Below are positions 39,939 to 49,282 of a DNA stretch of 64,000 nt, one piece after another (position 1 is the stretch's first letter; every line of letters begins with the position of its first letter). The stretch comes from Candidatus Hadersleviella danica. Its GTDB lineage: Bacteria > Chloroflexota > Anaerolineae > Promineifilales > Promineifilaceae. The notes below the pieces were generated by a model, which worked only from the letters and a program-made list of their open reading frames with translations, searched no databases and had not been told where the DNA came from. Location: assembly GCA_016711405.1 (NCBI GenBank), contig JADJSZ010000049.1:1-64000 (forward strand). The letters are read 5' to 3'. Both the position numbers and the translations under genes were made by a program.

Positions 39939-39979
39939 AATTGTGAATTATGAATGGCTAATTGTGAATTGTTAATGGG
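39939..39979. repeat. AATTGTGAATT repeat, left arm (interrupted hairpin)
   Basis: GAATTGTGAATTATGAATGG and ATTGTGAATTGTTAATGGG form the left arm of a repeat hairpin. Its mate is at 40,168-40,216, separated by the MITE-like insertion. Confidence 0.8.
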
Positions 39980-40167
39980 GGTGTTTGTTTCATGTGAATT
40001 GACATCGTTGGAACTGGGGGCGTTGCCCCCGGCTATATTAGGGTGGTCTTTCACCACATTGTAGAACGGGGGCGAGGCGCATATGCTACAAAATGTTTGC
40101 CTGATTTATTTCTTAACCTCCAATATTGCGCAACTACAGCCCTCTTCAACTGAGATGAAACACACCC
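39980..40167. mobile_element. MITE-like 188-bp insertion with 12-bp flanking direct repeat
   Basis: The 188 bp are flanked by identical ATTGTTAATGGG (39968-39979 and 40168-40179). The ends are imperfect inverted repeats: left GGTGTTTGTTTCATGTGAAT..., right end read inward GGGTGTGTTTCATCTCAGTT.... There is no coding capacity. An internal hairpin GGGGGC-GTT-GCCCCC occurs near 40,016-40,030. The insertion splits a short-repeat hairpin, which gives a clear empty-site prediction. It is probably mobilised in trans by a transposase not present here. Confidence 0.65.
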
Positions 40168-40216
40168 ATTGTTAATGGGATGCAACGAATCATTCACCAT
40201 TAACCATTCACAATTC
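40168..40216. repeat. AATTGTGAATT repeat, right arm (interrupted hairpin)
   Basis: ATTGTTAATGGG is followed by CATTCACCATTAACCATTCA and CAATTCC, complementary to the left arm at 39,939-39,979. Confidence 0.8.
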
Positions 40217-40217
40217 C

Positions 40218-41357
40218 TCAGGCGAGAAGGCGGCGGTAGACATTGAGGAGGCGACGGCCGGCGCGTTCCCATGTAAAACGCTTGGCTTGGGCGTAGCCGC
40301 TGGCTACCAGTTGGGCGCAATCCACGGGGTTATCGAGCAGGCTTTGCATCGCCTCTGTCCATGCGCCTTGGTGGTGGGGAGGGAGAAGCACGGCCGCATC
40401 CCCCGCCACCTCGGGCAAACACGAGGCATCGGAGGAGATAACGGGCACACCACAAGCCATTGCCTCGAGAAGCGGCAAGCCAAACCCTTCGTAGAGGCTG
40501 GGGAAGGTGAAGAGGGAAGCCCCGCTGTAGAGGGCGGGTAAGTCGGCATCATCCACAAATTCGGTGAAGAGGACACGGCCGACCAATCCCTGTGTGTGTA
40601 CCTCGGCCAAAATATCGTCGTAGAGCCACCCTTTGCCGCCCGCAATGACCAAGTTGTGGTTTTGGCGCTGAGCAATGGGGGCAAAGGCGCGGATGAGCAT
40701 TTGGTAGTTTTTGCGGGGTTGCACAGTGCCCACAGTGAGGATATACGGCCGTTGCCCCAAGCCATAGCGCTGGCGCACGGCCGTTAGCCGCGCCGCATCC
40801 CCCACAGGGTGAAAACGCATGTCCACCCCGCTGTACAAAACAGTGATTTTGCTCTCGGGCACACCCCATAACTCCATTAAATCGCGTTGGGTCGCGGCCG
40901 AATCGGCTAATACGTGGGTGGCGCGTTCCACCGACCACGGCACAACGCTGTTGAGGTATTTGATGAGGGGTGGGGTGTAGACGTGGGGGTAGTGGACAAA
41001 CGACAAGTCATGTACGGTGAGCAGGGTGGGGATACGGCCGCTGACGGGGGGCAAAACAAAGTCAGGGGAGTGAAACAAATCGAGCCGCCCCGTGACCCAT
41101 TGCACGGGCACGGGCCAGCGCAAACGATACCAGAGCCTGTAGAGCCATTGCTCCCCGAGGGGAGCGGGCTTGCGGGTCATGTTGAGGGCTTGGGGGAGGG
41201 GGTTGGCCACGGGCAAAGTGGCGGGTGGTTTGGCGGAAAAGAGCCTGTAATCAGTGCGACTATCGAGCGCGGCCACGCTCCGCACCAGCTCGCGTGTATA
41301 ACGGCCGATGCCCCCCCCTTGGGTCAGAGCTGAGGTGACATCAATGCCAATACGCAT
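40218..41357 (-). CDS. Family 4 glycosyltransferase (GT-B)
   Basis: This 379-residue enzyme starts MRIGIDVTSALTQGGGIGRYTRELVRS, the typical GT4 N-terminal glycine loop. The C-terminal domain has VLYSGVDMRFHP, ILTVGTVQPRKNYQMLIRAF, and the donor-binding motif LFTFPSLYEGFGLPLLEAMACGVPVI with the E-x7-E pair. It adds a sugar from a nucleotide donor during surface glycan synthesis. It opens the exopolysaccharide region on the minus strand. Confidence 0.93.
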   Translation of the reverse strand: MRIGIDVTSALTQGGGIGRYTRELVRSVAALDSRTDYRLFSAKPPATLPVANPLPQALNMTRKPAPLGEQWLYRLWYRLRWPVPVQWVTGRLDLFHSPDFVLPPVSGRIPTLLTVHDLSFVHYPHVYTPPLIKYLNSVVPWSVERATHVLADSAATQRDLMELWGVPESKITVLYSGVDMRFHPVGDAARLTAVRQRYGLGQRPYILTVGTVQPRKNYQMLIRAFAPIAQRQNHNLVIAGGKGWLYDDILAEVHTQGLVGRVLFTEFVDDADLPALYSGASLFTFPSLYEGFGLPLLEAMACGVPVISSDASCLPEVAGDAAVLLPPHHQGAWTEAMQSLLDNPVDCAQLVASGYAQAKRFTWERAGRRLLNVYRRLLA

Positions 41358-41359
41358 AA

Positions 41360-41424
41360 CAGCTAGTCAGCTTGTCAGCCAGTCAGCTTGTCAGCCAGTC
41401 AGCTAAGGCTATGGCTGACGGCTA
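41360..41424. repeat. AGTCAGCTTGTCAGCC repeat with inverted end
   Basis: Three copies of a GTCAGCTTGTCAGCCA unit are followed by TATGGCTGACGGCTAA, partly inverted. It lies between the GT4 start and the GtrA gene end. Confidence 0.8.
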
Positions 41425-41434
41425 AATGCGCATC

Positions 41435-41968
41435 TTATTCCACATCGTTATAAGTCCAATACCGGTTGGCAAAGAAGTTCCAGAACATGACAATGCTTAC
41501 CGCCAGAACCGAGGAGAGGTTGTCGCCGATTGCTTCGCCTGCCACGGTGCTCATCCCTGTGGCGGCAATGACCAAGTCGCCAAACCATTTGTGGGTAAAG
41601 TAGACAATTGGGCCACGAATAGCAATCCCTGCAAAATTGACGACGACAAATTGGGCGAATTGCCTCCGGAAGGATTTGCCCCGTGCATCGGGGTAAGTCC
41701 AGTACCGGTTCCACATGAAGTTGCTGATAATGGCGGCCAGAAAGGCGATGGTGCTGGCCGTGGTAACGGCCGCCGTGTTCCAAGTAGGTGGCACGAGAGC
41801 CAAAAAGATGAGGCGCAGAATATTAAATATGCCAAAATCCACGATAAAGCCAATGCCGCCGACAACGACAAATTTGACAAACCGCTTCATTTCGACGGGT
41901 TTCACACCCATCCGCACAGCTACCCGTGTAGCCCAAACTGATGCGCGACTGCTAACAGCAACTATCAT
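41435..41968 (-). CDS. GtrA family membrane protein
   Basis: This protein has about 177 residues and four TM helices typical of GtrA (RFVKFVVVGGIGFIVDFGIF, IAFLAAIISNFMWNRYWTY, FVVVNFAGIAIRGPIVYF, VSIVMFWNFFANRYWTY). The paired N-(F/R)-x-W-T-(Y/F) motifs are characteristic. GtrA proteins are thought to flip undecaprenyl-linked sugars for glycan modification. The N-terminus before MKRFVKF is not conserved, so the true start may be 41890. Confidence 0.9.
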   Translation of the reverse strand: MIVAVSSRASVWATRVAVRMGVKPVEMKRFVKFVVVGGIGFIVDFGIFNILRLIFLALVPPTWNTAAVTTASTIAFLAAIISNFMWNRYWTYPDARGKSFRRQFAQFVVVNFAGIAIRGPIVYFTHKWFGDLVIAATGMSTVAGEAIGDNLSSVLAVSIVMFWNFFANRYWTYNDVE

Positions 41969-41982
41969 TTCTTTTCCCGTTG

Positions 41983-42046
41983 GGCTAGTGGTTAGTGGCT
42001 AGTAAATTCACACACTAGCCACCCGCCACTAATCACTAACCACTTC
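41983..42046. repeat. GGTTAGT / CTAACCAC hairpin giving the Wzy stop codon
   Basis: GGGCTAGTGGTTAGTGGCTA faces CACTAGCCACCCGCCACTAA and TCACTAACCACT. The downstream ligase-like gene ends inside it: its last codons VVSD plus TAG are repeat sequence. Confidence 0.88.
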
Positions 42047-43536
42047 TTCGCCTAAAAGTTGTTGTACCCCGAGCATGGCGCCGAGATGCACATAAATGTT
42101 GTTGACATAGAGCTTATCCACCAGATGATGGACGGAGAGAGCCGCCCATGCCCCCAACAAACCAAGGGCGACCCCGCGCCACGGCCACGGCAGGCGGCGC
42201 AACAGCCGCAAATTGTCCCACAAAATATAGAGCCATACCACCAGATAGGCCAATAAGCCTAGTGCGCCCGTCTCGGCGAGGAGGTTGAGGTAGTAGTTGT
42301 GGGCATGGCCAAGGGGGGTTGTCCAGTTGATGAGGGCGTAATCGGGGTAGGCGAGGGCGTAGTTGCCAAAGCCGATGCCGAGCCACGGCCGTTTTTGGGC
42401 CATATCCACGGCCGCTTGCCAAAAAGCGAGCCGTTCCAAGACAGCGTAATTGGCATCATTGATGTCTACCCCACGCACATCGCCCAGTTGGAATTCGGCC
42501 GCGCTGGTGGCCAACCGTTCGCTAATGGCGGCCGGCATGAGGCCGAATTGCCATGCGCCCACAAGGGCAACCAAGGCCAAGCCAGCCAATCCCAGACCCA
42601 GCCACGGCCGTTGGCGGGGCAAAAAAGCACCATCATCCCGAGCGCGGCGGCAAACCCCAGCCACGCCCCCCGGCTCCACGACATGATGAGGGCGGTGGCG
42701 AGGGCGGCCGTGGCGAGGAAAATGGGGAATGCGGATTGTGGAATGCGGATTGCGGATTGGTTCGTAGTGGCGGCTTTAGCCGTTAACCAATGGGCGATTA
42801 GGCCGATGAGTGTGCCGAGGGCAAGGGTGGCGTTGAGCGCCATGTAGCCGCCGAACGGGTTGGGCTGTTCGTAGGTTCCATAGGCGCGGTAGAAACGGCC
42901 GAGCACCAAAAAGTGTTCGGGGCCGTGCCCACGGGGGGCGAATTGCCAAATGCCAATCAGGGCTTGGCTGAGGCCAGCCAGCAAGACGATGGCCAGCAGG
43001 GACACGAGAACGGCGCGGGGTTCGGCCGTGTGGTGCGCCCAATCGGCCACCAACACCACCATCAGCCAAATTTGCACCCACTTGGAGAGTTCGATGAGAC
43101 CCAACAGGGGGGATTGTGCCCCAAGCAGGGTGAGGAGCAGGAGGGCGCAGTAGGCGAGCAGGGGCAGGGTGAAGCGGGTGGGGGGCACGACGATGCGGCG
43201 GTCGGCCGCGCCTCGTGCCAGCCATGCGGCCGTGGCCATGAGCAACATGAGTTGGCCGCTATCGAGCGGGCCAAGCGGGCTGGCACCCCCGAGCCAGATG
43301 TTTTCGAGTGCCCCCCACGGCCCGAGCAAGAGGGCGAGGGCGAGGCCAAGCCACGGCCGTAAGACCATGCCCACCCACAGGGCGAGGAGCAATAAAGCGC
43401 CCCCCACGGCCGCCAATCCCGCCCACGGGAGTAGGGCGATAGCCAGCCCGAAGGCAAGGGCGAAGCAGGGGAGCAGGAGAGCGGAGGGGCATGGGATGGG
43501 GAGCAGGGGGGCAGGGGAGAGTAAGGGATTTAGCAC
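42029..43536 (-). CDS. O-antigen ligase/polymerase-like protein (Wzy/WaaL), one frameshift
   Basis: This polytopic protein of about 500 residues has ten or more TM helices and the periplasmic ligase loop: GTYEQPNPFGGYMALNATLALG, RPWLGIGFGNYALAYPDY and TPLGHAHNYYLNLLAETGALGL, with the conserved H of the Wzy_C loop. The start is a GTG inside a short repeat (43536). The frame shifts near 42,620 in a C/G-rich run. A stretch TTNQSAIRIPQSAFPIF is encoded by an in-frame copy of a GCGGATT-type repeat (42723-42760) between two helices. The last residues also come from a repeat. Confidence 0.85.
42723..42760. repeat. GCGGATT heptamer repeat inside the wzy-like gene
   Basis: GGGGAATGCGGATTGTGGAA and TGCGGATTGCGGATTGG lie within the coding sequence, in frame, giving NQSAIRIPQSAFP. 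The same unit is intergenic at 45,203. Confidence 0.88.
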
Positions 43537-43549
43537 TAACCACTAGCCA

Positions 43550-43558
<9 letters not shown>
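43533..43558. repeat. CACTAAC heptamer repeat bridging two genes
   Basis: CACTAACCACTAGCCACTAA and CCACT fill the 13-bp gap between the epimerase stop and the ligase start, and overlap both. Confidence 0.85.
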
Positions 43559-44520
<962 letters not shown>

Positions 44521-44535
44521 AGAGTTTGTCCTTGT

Positions 44536-44562
44536 GGCTGTTAGCTGTTAGCTGTTAGCGAT
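44536..44562. repeat. TGTTAGC heptamer repeat
   Basis: Three copies of TGTTAGC lie just upstream of the epimerase start, related to the AAGCTGTAAGC family. Confidence 0.8.
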
Positions 44563-44853
44563 AAGTGGGTTGGTAAGGTTGTGGGTAATGGTTTGTTTGT
44601 ATTGCCAGCGGCCATAAGTTGAGGTTTTGTTTTTAACGCAAAGGCGCAAAGGAGCAAAGACGCAAAGGGTTTTCGCTCATGGGAGGCTCTAAACAAAATG
44701 CCAGATTATGGTCGTGGAAAGTATGGATGAGGTGTATGGGTAAAACGTGGTTGAAGCTCCTACGCAAGGGATAGTGGATGATTTTAGCTGGTTGTGGGTG
44801 ATGTTCAATGTGGCACGGCCGACGCTTAGGCGACGATTAGCAAACGGGGAGTG
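44563..44853. other. Gene-free spacer with a GCGCAAAG repeat
   Basis: About 290 bp lie between the epimerase and the VanZ gene. The only structure is ACGCAAAGGCGCAAAGGAGC with a further AAAGACGCAAAGG (44,636-44,668), an octamer repeat. No other gene, hairpin or promoter stands out. Confidence 0.7.
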
Positions 44854-45201
44854 TTAACGCCGCAGGCGCACCCAGAGGAGGACAAGCAAAGCACCGATGG
44901 TGTCTACGAGGACATCGACGGCCGTGCCACTGCGGGTGGGCACAAAGGTTTGGTGGTATTCATCGCTGATGGCGTAGGCGATGGTGATGGCCAACGCCAG
45001 CCGCCAATCGCGCACCGCCCGCAGAGCAAGAACCATGAGAATGGCGTAGGCGGTGACATGGCTCAGTTTTTTGATGAGCAAATCGTAGAGGCCAAAGCCG
45101 GGAATTTGCCCCACTTGGCGGCCCGAGACGATAAAAATGAGGCTCATCCATATGAGCATGGCCAGCCAACGGCCGAGGGAGGAGTTGAGGAAACGGAGCA
45201 A
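44854..45201 (-). CDS. VanZ-like family protein
   Basis: This 115-residue membrane protein has four short TM helices and the VanZ pattern. A Ser in LIFIVSGRQ follows the first helix, DLLIKKLSHVTAYAILMVLALRA the second, and AIAYAISDEYHQTFVPTRSGTAVDVLVDTIGALLVLLW contains the conserved EYHQxFVPxRxGxxxDVxxD. The family is linked to glycopeptide or lipid tolerance and often lies in surface-glycan loci. Its molecular role is unsettled. Confidence 0.92.
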   Translation of the reverse strand: MLRFLNSSLGRWLAMLIWMSLIFIVSGRQVGQIPGFGLYDLLIKKLSHVTAYAILMVLALRAVRDWRLALAITIAYAISDEYHQTFVPTRSGTAVDVLVDTIGALLVLLWVRLRR

Positions 45202-45202
45202 G

Positions 45203-45290
45203 AGATTGCGGAATGCGGAATAGGGATTGCGGATTTGTTGGTTGGCTCAGGTATTGGCTTATGGCTTACGGCTCATGGCTTATGGCTTTT
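45203..45290. repeat. GCGGAAT and GGCTTAT heptamer repeats
   Basis: GATTGCGGAATGCGGAATAG and GGATTGCGGATT are followed by GGCTTATGGCTTACGGCTCA and more. The first family is the one found inside the wzy-like gene. The second touches the stop codon of the EAD7 protein. Confidence 0.88.
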
Positions 45291-46629
45291 ACTCGAGGAG
45301 TTTGAGAACGGCCGCGAGGGGTTGGCCGACGCGGCGCAAATCTTCGCAGAGGCGGCGCAGGTCTACATCTACCACATAAAAGCGGTTGCGAGCGCGTTGT
45401 TCGAGGCGGCGAAAGAAGCGGTTGACCCGCACGGGGTTGCCGCCTGCAATCGCTTCGCCCAACCTGTCGCAATCTTCTTGCAAGGCGGTGGCCCATTCTT
45501 GGTCGGGGTGGGGGGTGTAGCGTGCCTCGAGCAAGGGGCGCAAATCGGGCCACGACATCTCCATTTCGAGTGGGTCTTGGTCGAGGCTGAGGCCGACGCG
45601 GCGCAGTTCGAGCATGATGCTTTGCCATGCGTCGTGCGCCTCAATGAGTTGTCCCAAGGTGGCATTCAGGCGGGATAGGCCATAGGCTCCTTGGATAAAT
45701 TCTTGCAAGCGGGTCTCGTCCATAGCCAATTTGGCTATATTTTCATGGATGCCTGTCATGGCGGTGACGAGGCTGGCGAGGCGCAAGGTGCGGGCAAAGG
45801 CGTTGAGGCGGGTGTTGATTTGAGAGGGCTGAATGGCGACGACGCGGTTGATGAGCCAGAGGGTGCGGCGCAATTTTTCGGCATCTTCGCCATCAAGGGC
45901 TTCGGTGAGGGTGGTTTGGGCACGGCCGAGGTCTTGCACCCACGCCAGTTCGGTGGCGGCAAAGCTGGGACGGGTGGCTAGGAGCTTGAAGGCATCCATT
46001 GTTTGTTGCAGGGTTAGCTCCGCATCCATGATGGTATCCACGGCCGTTTCGTCGTCGGGGAACAGCTTGGAGGCTTGTTGCATGGTGTTAAAACATTGGG
46101 TTTCTAACACATGGAGCAGGTCGTGCAATTGTTTGTAGTCGGCCAAAATGTCTATTTGGCTGGCGATGGCCTCGAAGTCGGTGCGGAAGGCGATGACGGC
46201 CGTGCGGGCCTCGGGGGCACTCATCAGGTCGGTTAGAGCGGCCAAGCCCCGCTCCACCGATTGCCCCTCGGCACCGGGGGTGAAGGTCATGGTGAGGGTG
46301 GAGTGGGGTGTTTCGGGGCCTGCTTCGGCCGCGAGCGCGGCGCGGCGGGCGGCGCGTTCTTGTTCGAGGGCGAGTTCTTCGGCCGATTTGTCCCACTGTT
46401 CGATGGGGAATTTTTCTTTGCAGACCCCAATTAGCTCTTCCAGCCGCGCCTCGCGCACCAGCGTTTCCAGCAACGAGGTCGCTTTTTGCCCCATGTGTTC
46501 GCCAATTAGCAAGTTGTAGTTGACATCTAACAATAAGCAGAGGGTGCGCAAGTCGCCCGCGTCGTAATATTGCAGGAGCAGGCCGTGCAAACGGGAGGTG
46601 TAAGAACGCGTGGCGGTGGTGGTGGTCAT
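45289..46629 (-). CDS. Effector-associated domain 7 (EAD7) protein with long helical C-terminus
   Basis: This 446-residue soluble protein has an N-terminal domain (about 12-75) that fits effector-associated domain 7: LLLQYYDAGDLRTLCLLLDV, then a KATSLLETLVREARLEELI helix pair. EADs are small death-fold-like adaptors found in bacterial conflict and immunity systems, where they link sensors to effectors by like-with-like contacts. The remaining ~350 residues are helical (many Leu/Ala heptads, e.g. LHDLLHVLETQCFNTMQQ) and match nothing I recognise. No protease, TIR, NTPase or kinase partner carrying an EAD is in the window. The start has no ribosome site; a TTATTGG repeat abuts it. Confidence 0.7.
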   Translation of the reverse strand: MTTTTATRSYTSRLHGLLLQYYDAGDLRTLCLLLDVNYNLLIGEHMGQKATSLLETLVREARLEELIGVCKEKFPIEQWDKSAEELALEQERAARRAALAAEAGPETPHSTLTMTFTPGAEGQSVERGLAALTDLMSAPEARTAVIAFRTDFEAIASQIDILADYKQLHDLLHVLETQCFNTMQQASKLFPDDETAVDTIMDAELTLQQTMDAFKLLATRPSFAATELAWVQDLGRAQTTLTEALDGEDAEKLRRTLWLINRVVAIQPSQINTRLNAFARTLRLASLVTAMTGIHENIAKLAMDETRLQEFIQGAYGLSRLNATLGQLIEAHDAWQSIMLELRRVGLSLDQDPLEMEMSWPDLRPLLEARYTPHPDQEWATALQEDCDRLGEAIAGGNPVRVNRFFRRLEQRARNRFYVVDVDLRRLCEDLRRVGQPLAAVLKLLE

Positions 46630-46632
46630 AGA

Positions 46633-46712
46633 AGGGTTATTGGGTTATTGGTTATTCGTTATTGGGGTGTTGGTGGTGGGCAGTCAATAACCAATGACGA
46701 GTAACGAGTAAC
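46633..46712. repeat. GGTTATT / AATAACC heptamer hairpin
   Basis: GGGTTATTGGGTTATTGGTT on the left faces TCAATAACCAATGACGAGTA on the right, between the symporter stop and the EAD7 start. Confidence 0.88.
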
Positions 46713-46715
46713 TTT

Positions 46716-48071
46716 TTAGGCGGCCGTTTCTTGGAGGAGTTGTTTTTCGTTGTAACGGGCAAAGATGATACCCGCGAGGAGGCAAAGAACAAAACCGAGC
46801 AGGCCGCTGAGGCGAATGCCCAAATCGTCGCCGGGATCTTTGCCCCAGATGGTGAGCATGGCAAAGGCGAAGAGGCCGAGTGTTTGGCCGAATTTTTGGA
46901 GCAGGGTGCGGGCGGCGAAATACATCCCTTCTTTGCGTTGGCCTGTCTTTTGGGCATCGTGTTCGGCAATATCGGCCAAAATGGCGTTGGGCAGAATGCC
47001 GAGAAAGGCGACGGGCAGGGCGTAGAGCGTGACCAAAATGTATGCTTGGGTGGCAGGGGCAAAGGGGAGACGGCCGAGAAAGTAGACCATCGCAAAGATC
47101 AGGCTCATCCCGAAAAATGCGCCGACGACAAGGTTTTTCTTGCCAAAGCGACGAGCGAGCAAGTTGACCACAGGGTAGAAGAGGAATGAGACGGCAAACG
47201 TGACGAGTAAGAGGGCGGCGACGAGCTCTTCTTCTAAGCCGAGCAAGACGGTAATGTAGTAAAGCAGACCCGTTTGGATGAGGGTCAGGCTCATGAAGTA
47301 AGAGAAATCGGCCACGACATAGTAGCGGAAGTGGGGGTTGCGCAAGGTGTGGCGCAGGGAGGGCAGAAGGGGTTCGCTGGAGGGGGTGCTGTCGGCGTAG
47401 CGGCGTTCGTCTATGGTGAAGACGGGTACGTACATGCAGATGAGGGCGAAGAGGCCCACGGCCGCAAACGAAGCCTGAAACGAGCCGACTTTTGTCCAGC
47501 CCGCCGCCTCAAATAGGCCTGCGATGGGTGGTGTTTGGGCGGCGACGATGATGCCGAGGGCATAGGTGATGGAAATCCAAGTGGACAAGTTAAGCCGCTC
47601 GGTGGGGGTTTTGCCCAGTTCGGGCAAGAGGGCGAAGTAGGGGGTGACGTAGGCGGTGAGGGCGAAATAGAAGAGGAGTTGGGTGATGACCAGCCAGACC
47701 ATGTTGAGGGTGCTTTCGCCACCAGTCGGGGGCAGGAACATCAGGACGTAGAAAATGACGGCGGGCAGTGCGCCCCAGCGCATGAAGGGGATGCGACGGC
47801 CGTCTTTGCGATTGGAGCGGTCGCTCCAACTGGCGATGAGGGGGTCTGTAATCGCATCAAAAAGCCGCCCCGAGGCGGCAATGAGGGCGATGGCGTTGAG
47901 AACGACGAGAAACGTGGCTTGGGTGATGAAGTTGGGCAAGCCGGCACTGCTGGGGGGCAAGTAAAAGAAGATCAGTTGCAGGCCGATGACATTGACCAAA
48001 ATGGACCAGCCGAGTTGGCCAATGGCGTAGAAAAATTGAATTTTGCCGGGAAGGGAGGTAGGAGTTTTCAT
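46716..48071 (-). CDS. GPH-family sugar/cation symporter (MFS superfamily)
   Basis: This carrier has about 451 residues and twelve helices. MelB/GPH traits are FFYAIGQLGWSILVNVIGLQLIFFYLPP in TM1, the cytoplasmic loop DPLIASWSDRSNRKDGRRIPFMRWG (family signature), and ILPNAILADIAEHDAQKTGQRKEGMYFA in the second half. It imports glycosides or other solutes with Na+ or H+. ATG at 48071 was chosen because it overlaps the stop of the upstream ligase gene (ATGA), indicating translational coupling. The frame is intact. Confidence 0.92.
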   Translation of the reverse strand: MKTPTSLPGKIQFFYAIGQLGWSILVNVIGLQLIFFYLPPSSAGLPNFITQATFLVVLNAIALIAASGRLFDAITDPLIASWSDRSNRKDGRRIPFMRWGALPAVIFYVLMFLPPTGGESTLNMVWLVITQLLFYFALTAYVTPYFALLPELGKTPTERLNLSTWISITYALGIIVAAQTPPIAGLFEAAGWTKVGSFQASFAAVGLFALICMYVPVFTIDERRYADSTPSSEPLLPSLRHTLRNPHFRYYVVADFSYFMSLTLIQTGLLYYITVLLGLEEELVAALLLVTFAVSFLFYPVVNLLARRFGKKNLVVGAFFGMSLIFAMVYFLGRLPFAPATQAYILVTLYALPVAFLGILPNAILADIAEHDAQKTGQRKEGMYFAARTLLQKFGQTLGLFAFAMLTIWGKDPGDDLGIRLSGLLGFVLCLLAGIIFARYNEKQLLQETAA

Positions 48072-49282
48072 ACGTGTTCGGGGGAGGTGGGGGTTTGGTG
48101 GAGAGCGGCGAAGAGCGATGAAGAGCCACGGCAGAAAAGCGAGGCGGGTAGGCCAGGAGCGTGTTATCAAAGAGGCCGTGTAAGTGAAGAGCCAATAAAC
48201 CAGTGGTCAGCCCGTGGGCGAGGGGGGCGAGGGACGGCCGTGTGCCAATTTTTTGGATAACCCGCCATGCCATCCACCCCACATTGGCAAGAATAGCCAA
48301 ATAGGCGATGAGGGCTAGTATTCCCATTTCTGCGGCAATAGACAAGTAAAGGTTGTGTGCCCCCTTGGCCTCGAGAAGAGGGAAGGGGTAGAGGCGTTCA
48401 GAAACGGGGTTGAATGCGCCCATACCCACACCTGTGAAGGGGAAAATCGTGCAAGAGGTCGAGGGTATGGCTCCACACTTGAAGGCGGAAGTTGAAGGAG
48501 CCTGTATCGGTGGCGGTGGTGAAGGGGTCGGCGGGAGCGGCTGTGTTGGTGAGCAAAATGAGCGCAAAACTGCCCATGAGGAGGAGTGTGCCCGCGCCAA
48601 GGCTCGTTTTGCGCCAATTGGCCAGCCAGAGAAGGAGGATAAGGCTGACGGCCGAGGCGATGTACCCTGCCCGCGATTGGGTGAGGAACAAAACCCCACC
48701 GATGAGCAAAGCGGCCAAAAGTGCCAGCCACCATATCCTGTTGCGGTGGTGAAAATCGGCGAGAACCCATGCCAGCGGAAGGGGTAAGAGGAGCAACAGA
48801 GCACTGGCGAGGGTGTTGGGATGCACTGCATCGGCGGCGAGGGTGGGGAAAATGGTGTAGACAGCCGAGGGGATAAGGCTGATTTTGATGCGCCCCCATG
48901 TGACAAGAAAGGGGGCGAGGAGAGCGAAGCCACTGCCCATGAGCACGAGAAGAGCGGCGGCCGTTTGTTGACGGGTGGGGGTGGTTGCCCAGCCAAGAAA
49001 AAGGGCGTAGCCAGCAAGGCTAGCCGCAAACCAGTTGGCGGCGGGTTGGGTGGCGGCGGGGTCGGCCGTGATGAGGGTGGGGGAGAGGAGGGCGAGCAAG
49101 GCCAAGAGGGTAATTGGCCAGCGCAAGGGGGTATGGGGGATAAAGGCCACGGCCGTGCCGTAGGCCAATCCACCCAAAATAATGGCCCCCCCAAACCAAT
49201 GGGAGGGCCATAAAATGGCCACACTGCCGCCAAAAAGGAGGAGGGCGGTGGCAAAAAGATGTTTAGTAGGCGCCTTTACCAC
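48068..49282 (-). CDS. O-antigen ligase/polymerase-like protein, frameshifts
   Basis: This polytopic membrane protein of about 400 residues has many hydrophobic helices (FATALLLFGGSVAILWPSHW, LLVLMGSGFALLAPFLV) and the Wzy_C signature FLTQSRAGYIASAVSLILLL. The periplasmic loop FTGVGMGAFNPVSERLYP and GAHNLYLSIAAEMGIL carries the conserved HN. Shifts occur near 48,440 and 48,150. With the last one corrected, the protein ends SLFAALHQTPTSPEHV with a TGA overlapping the symporter ATG. The start at 49282 overlaps the previous gene by 20 bp. Confidence 0.85.
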
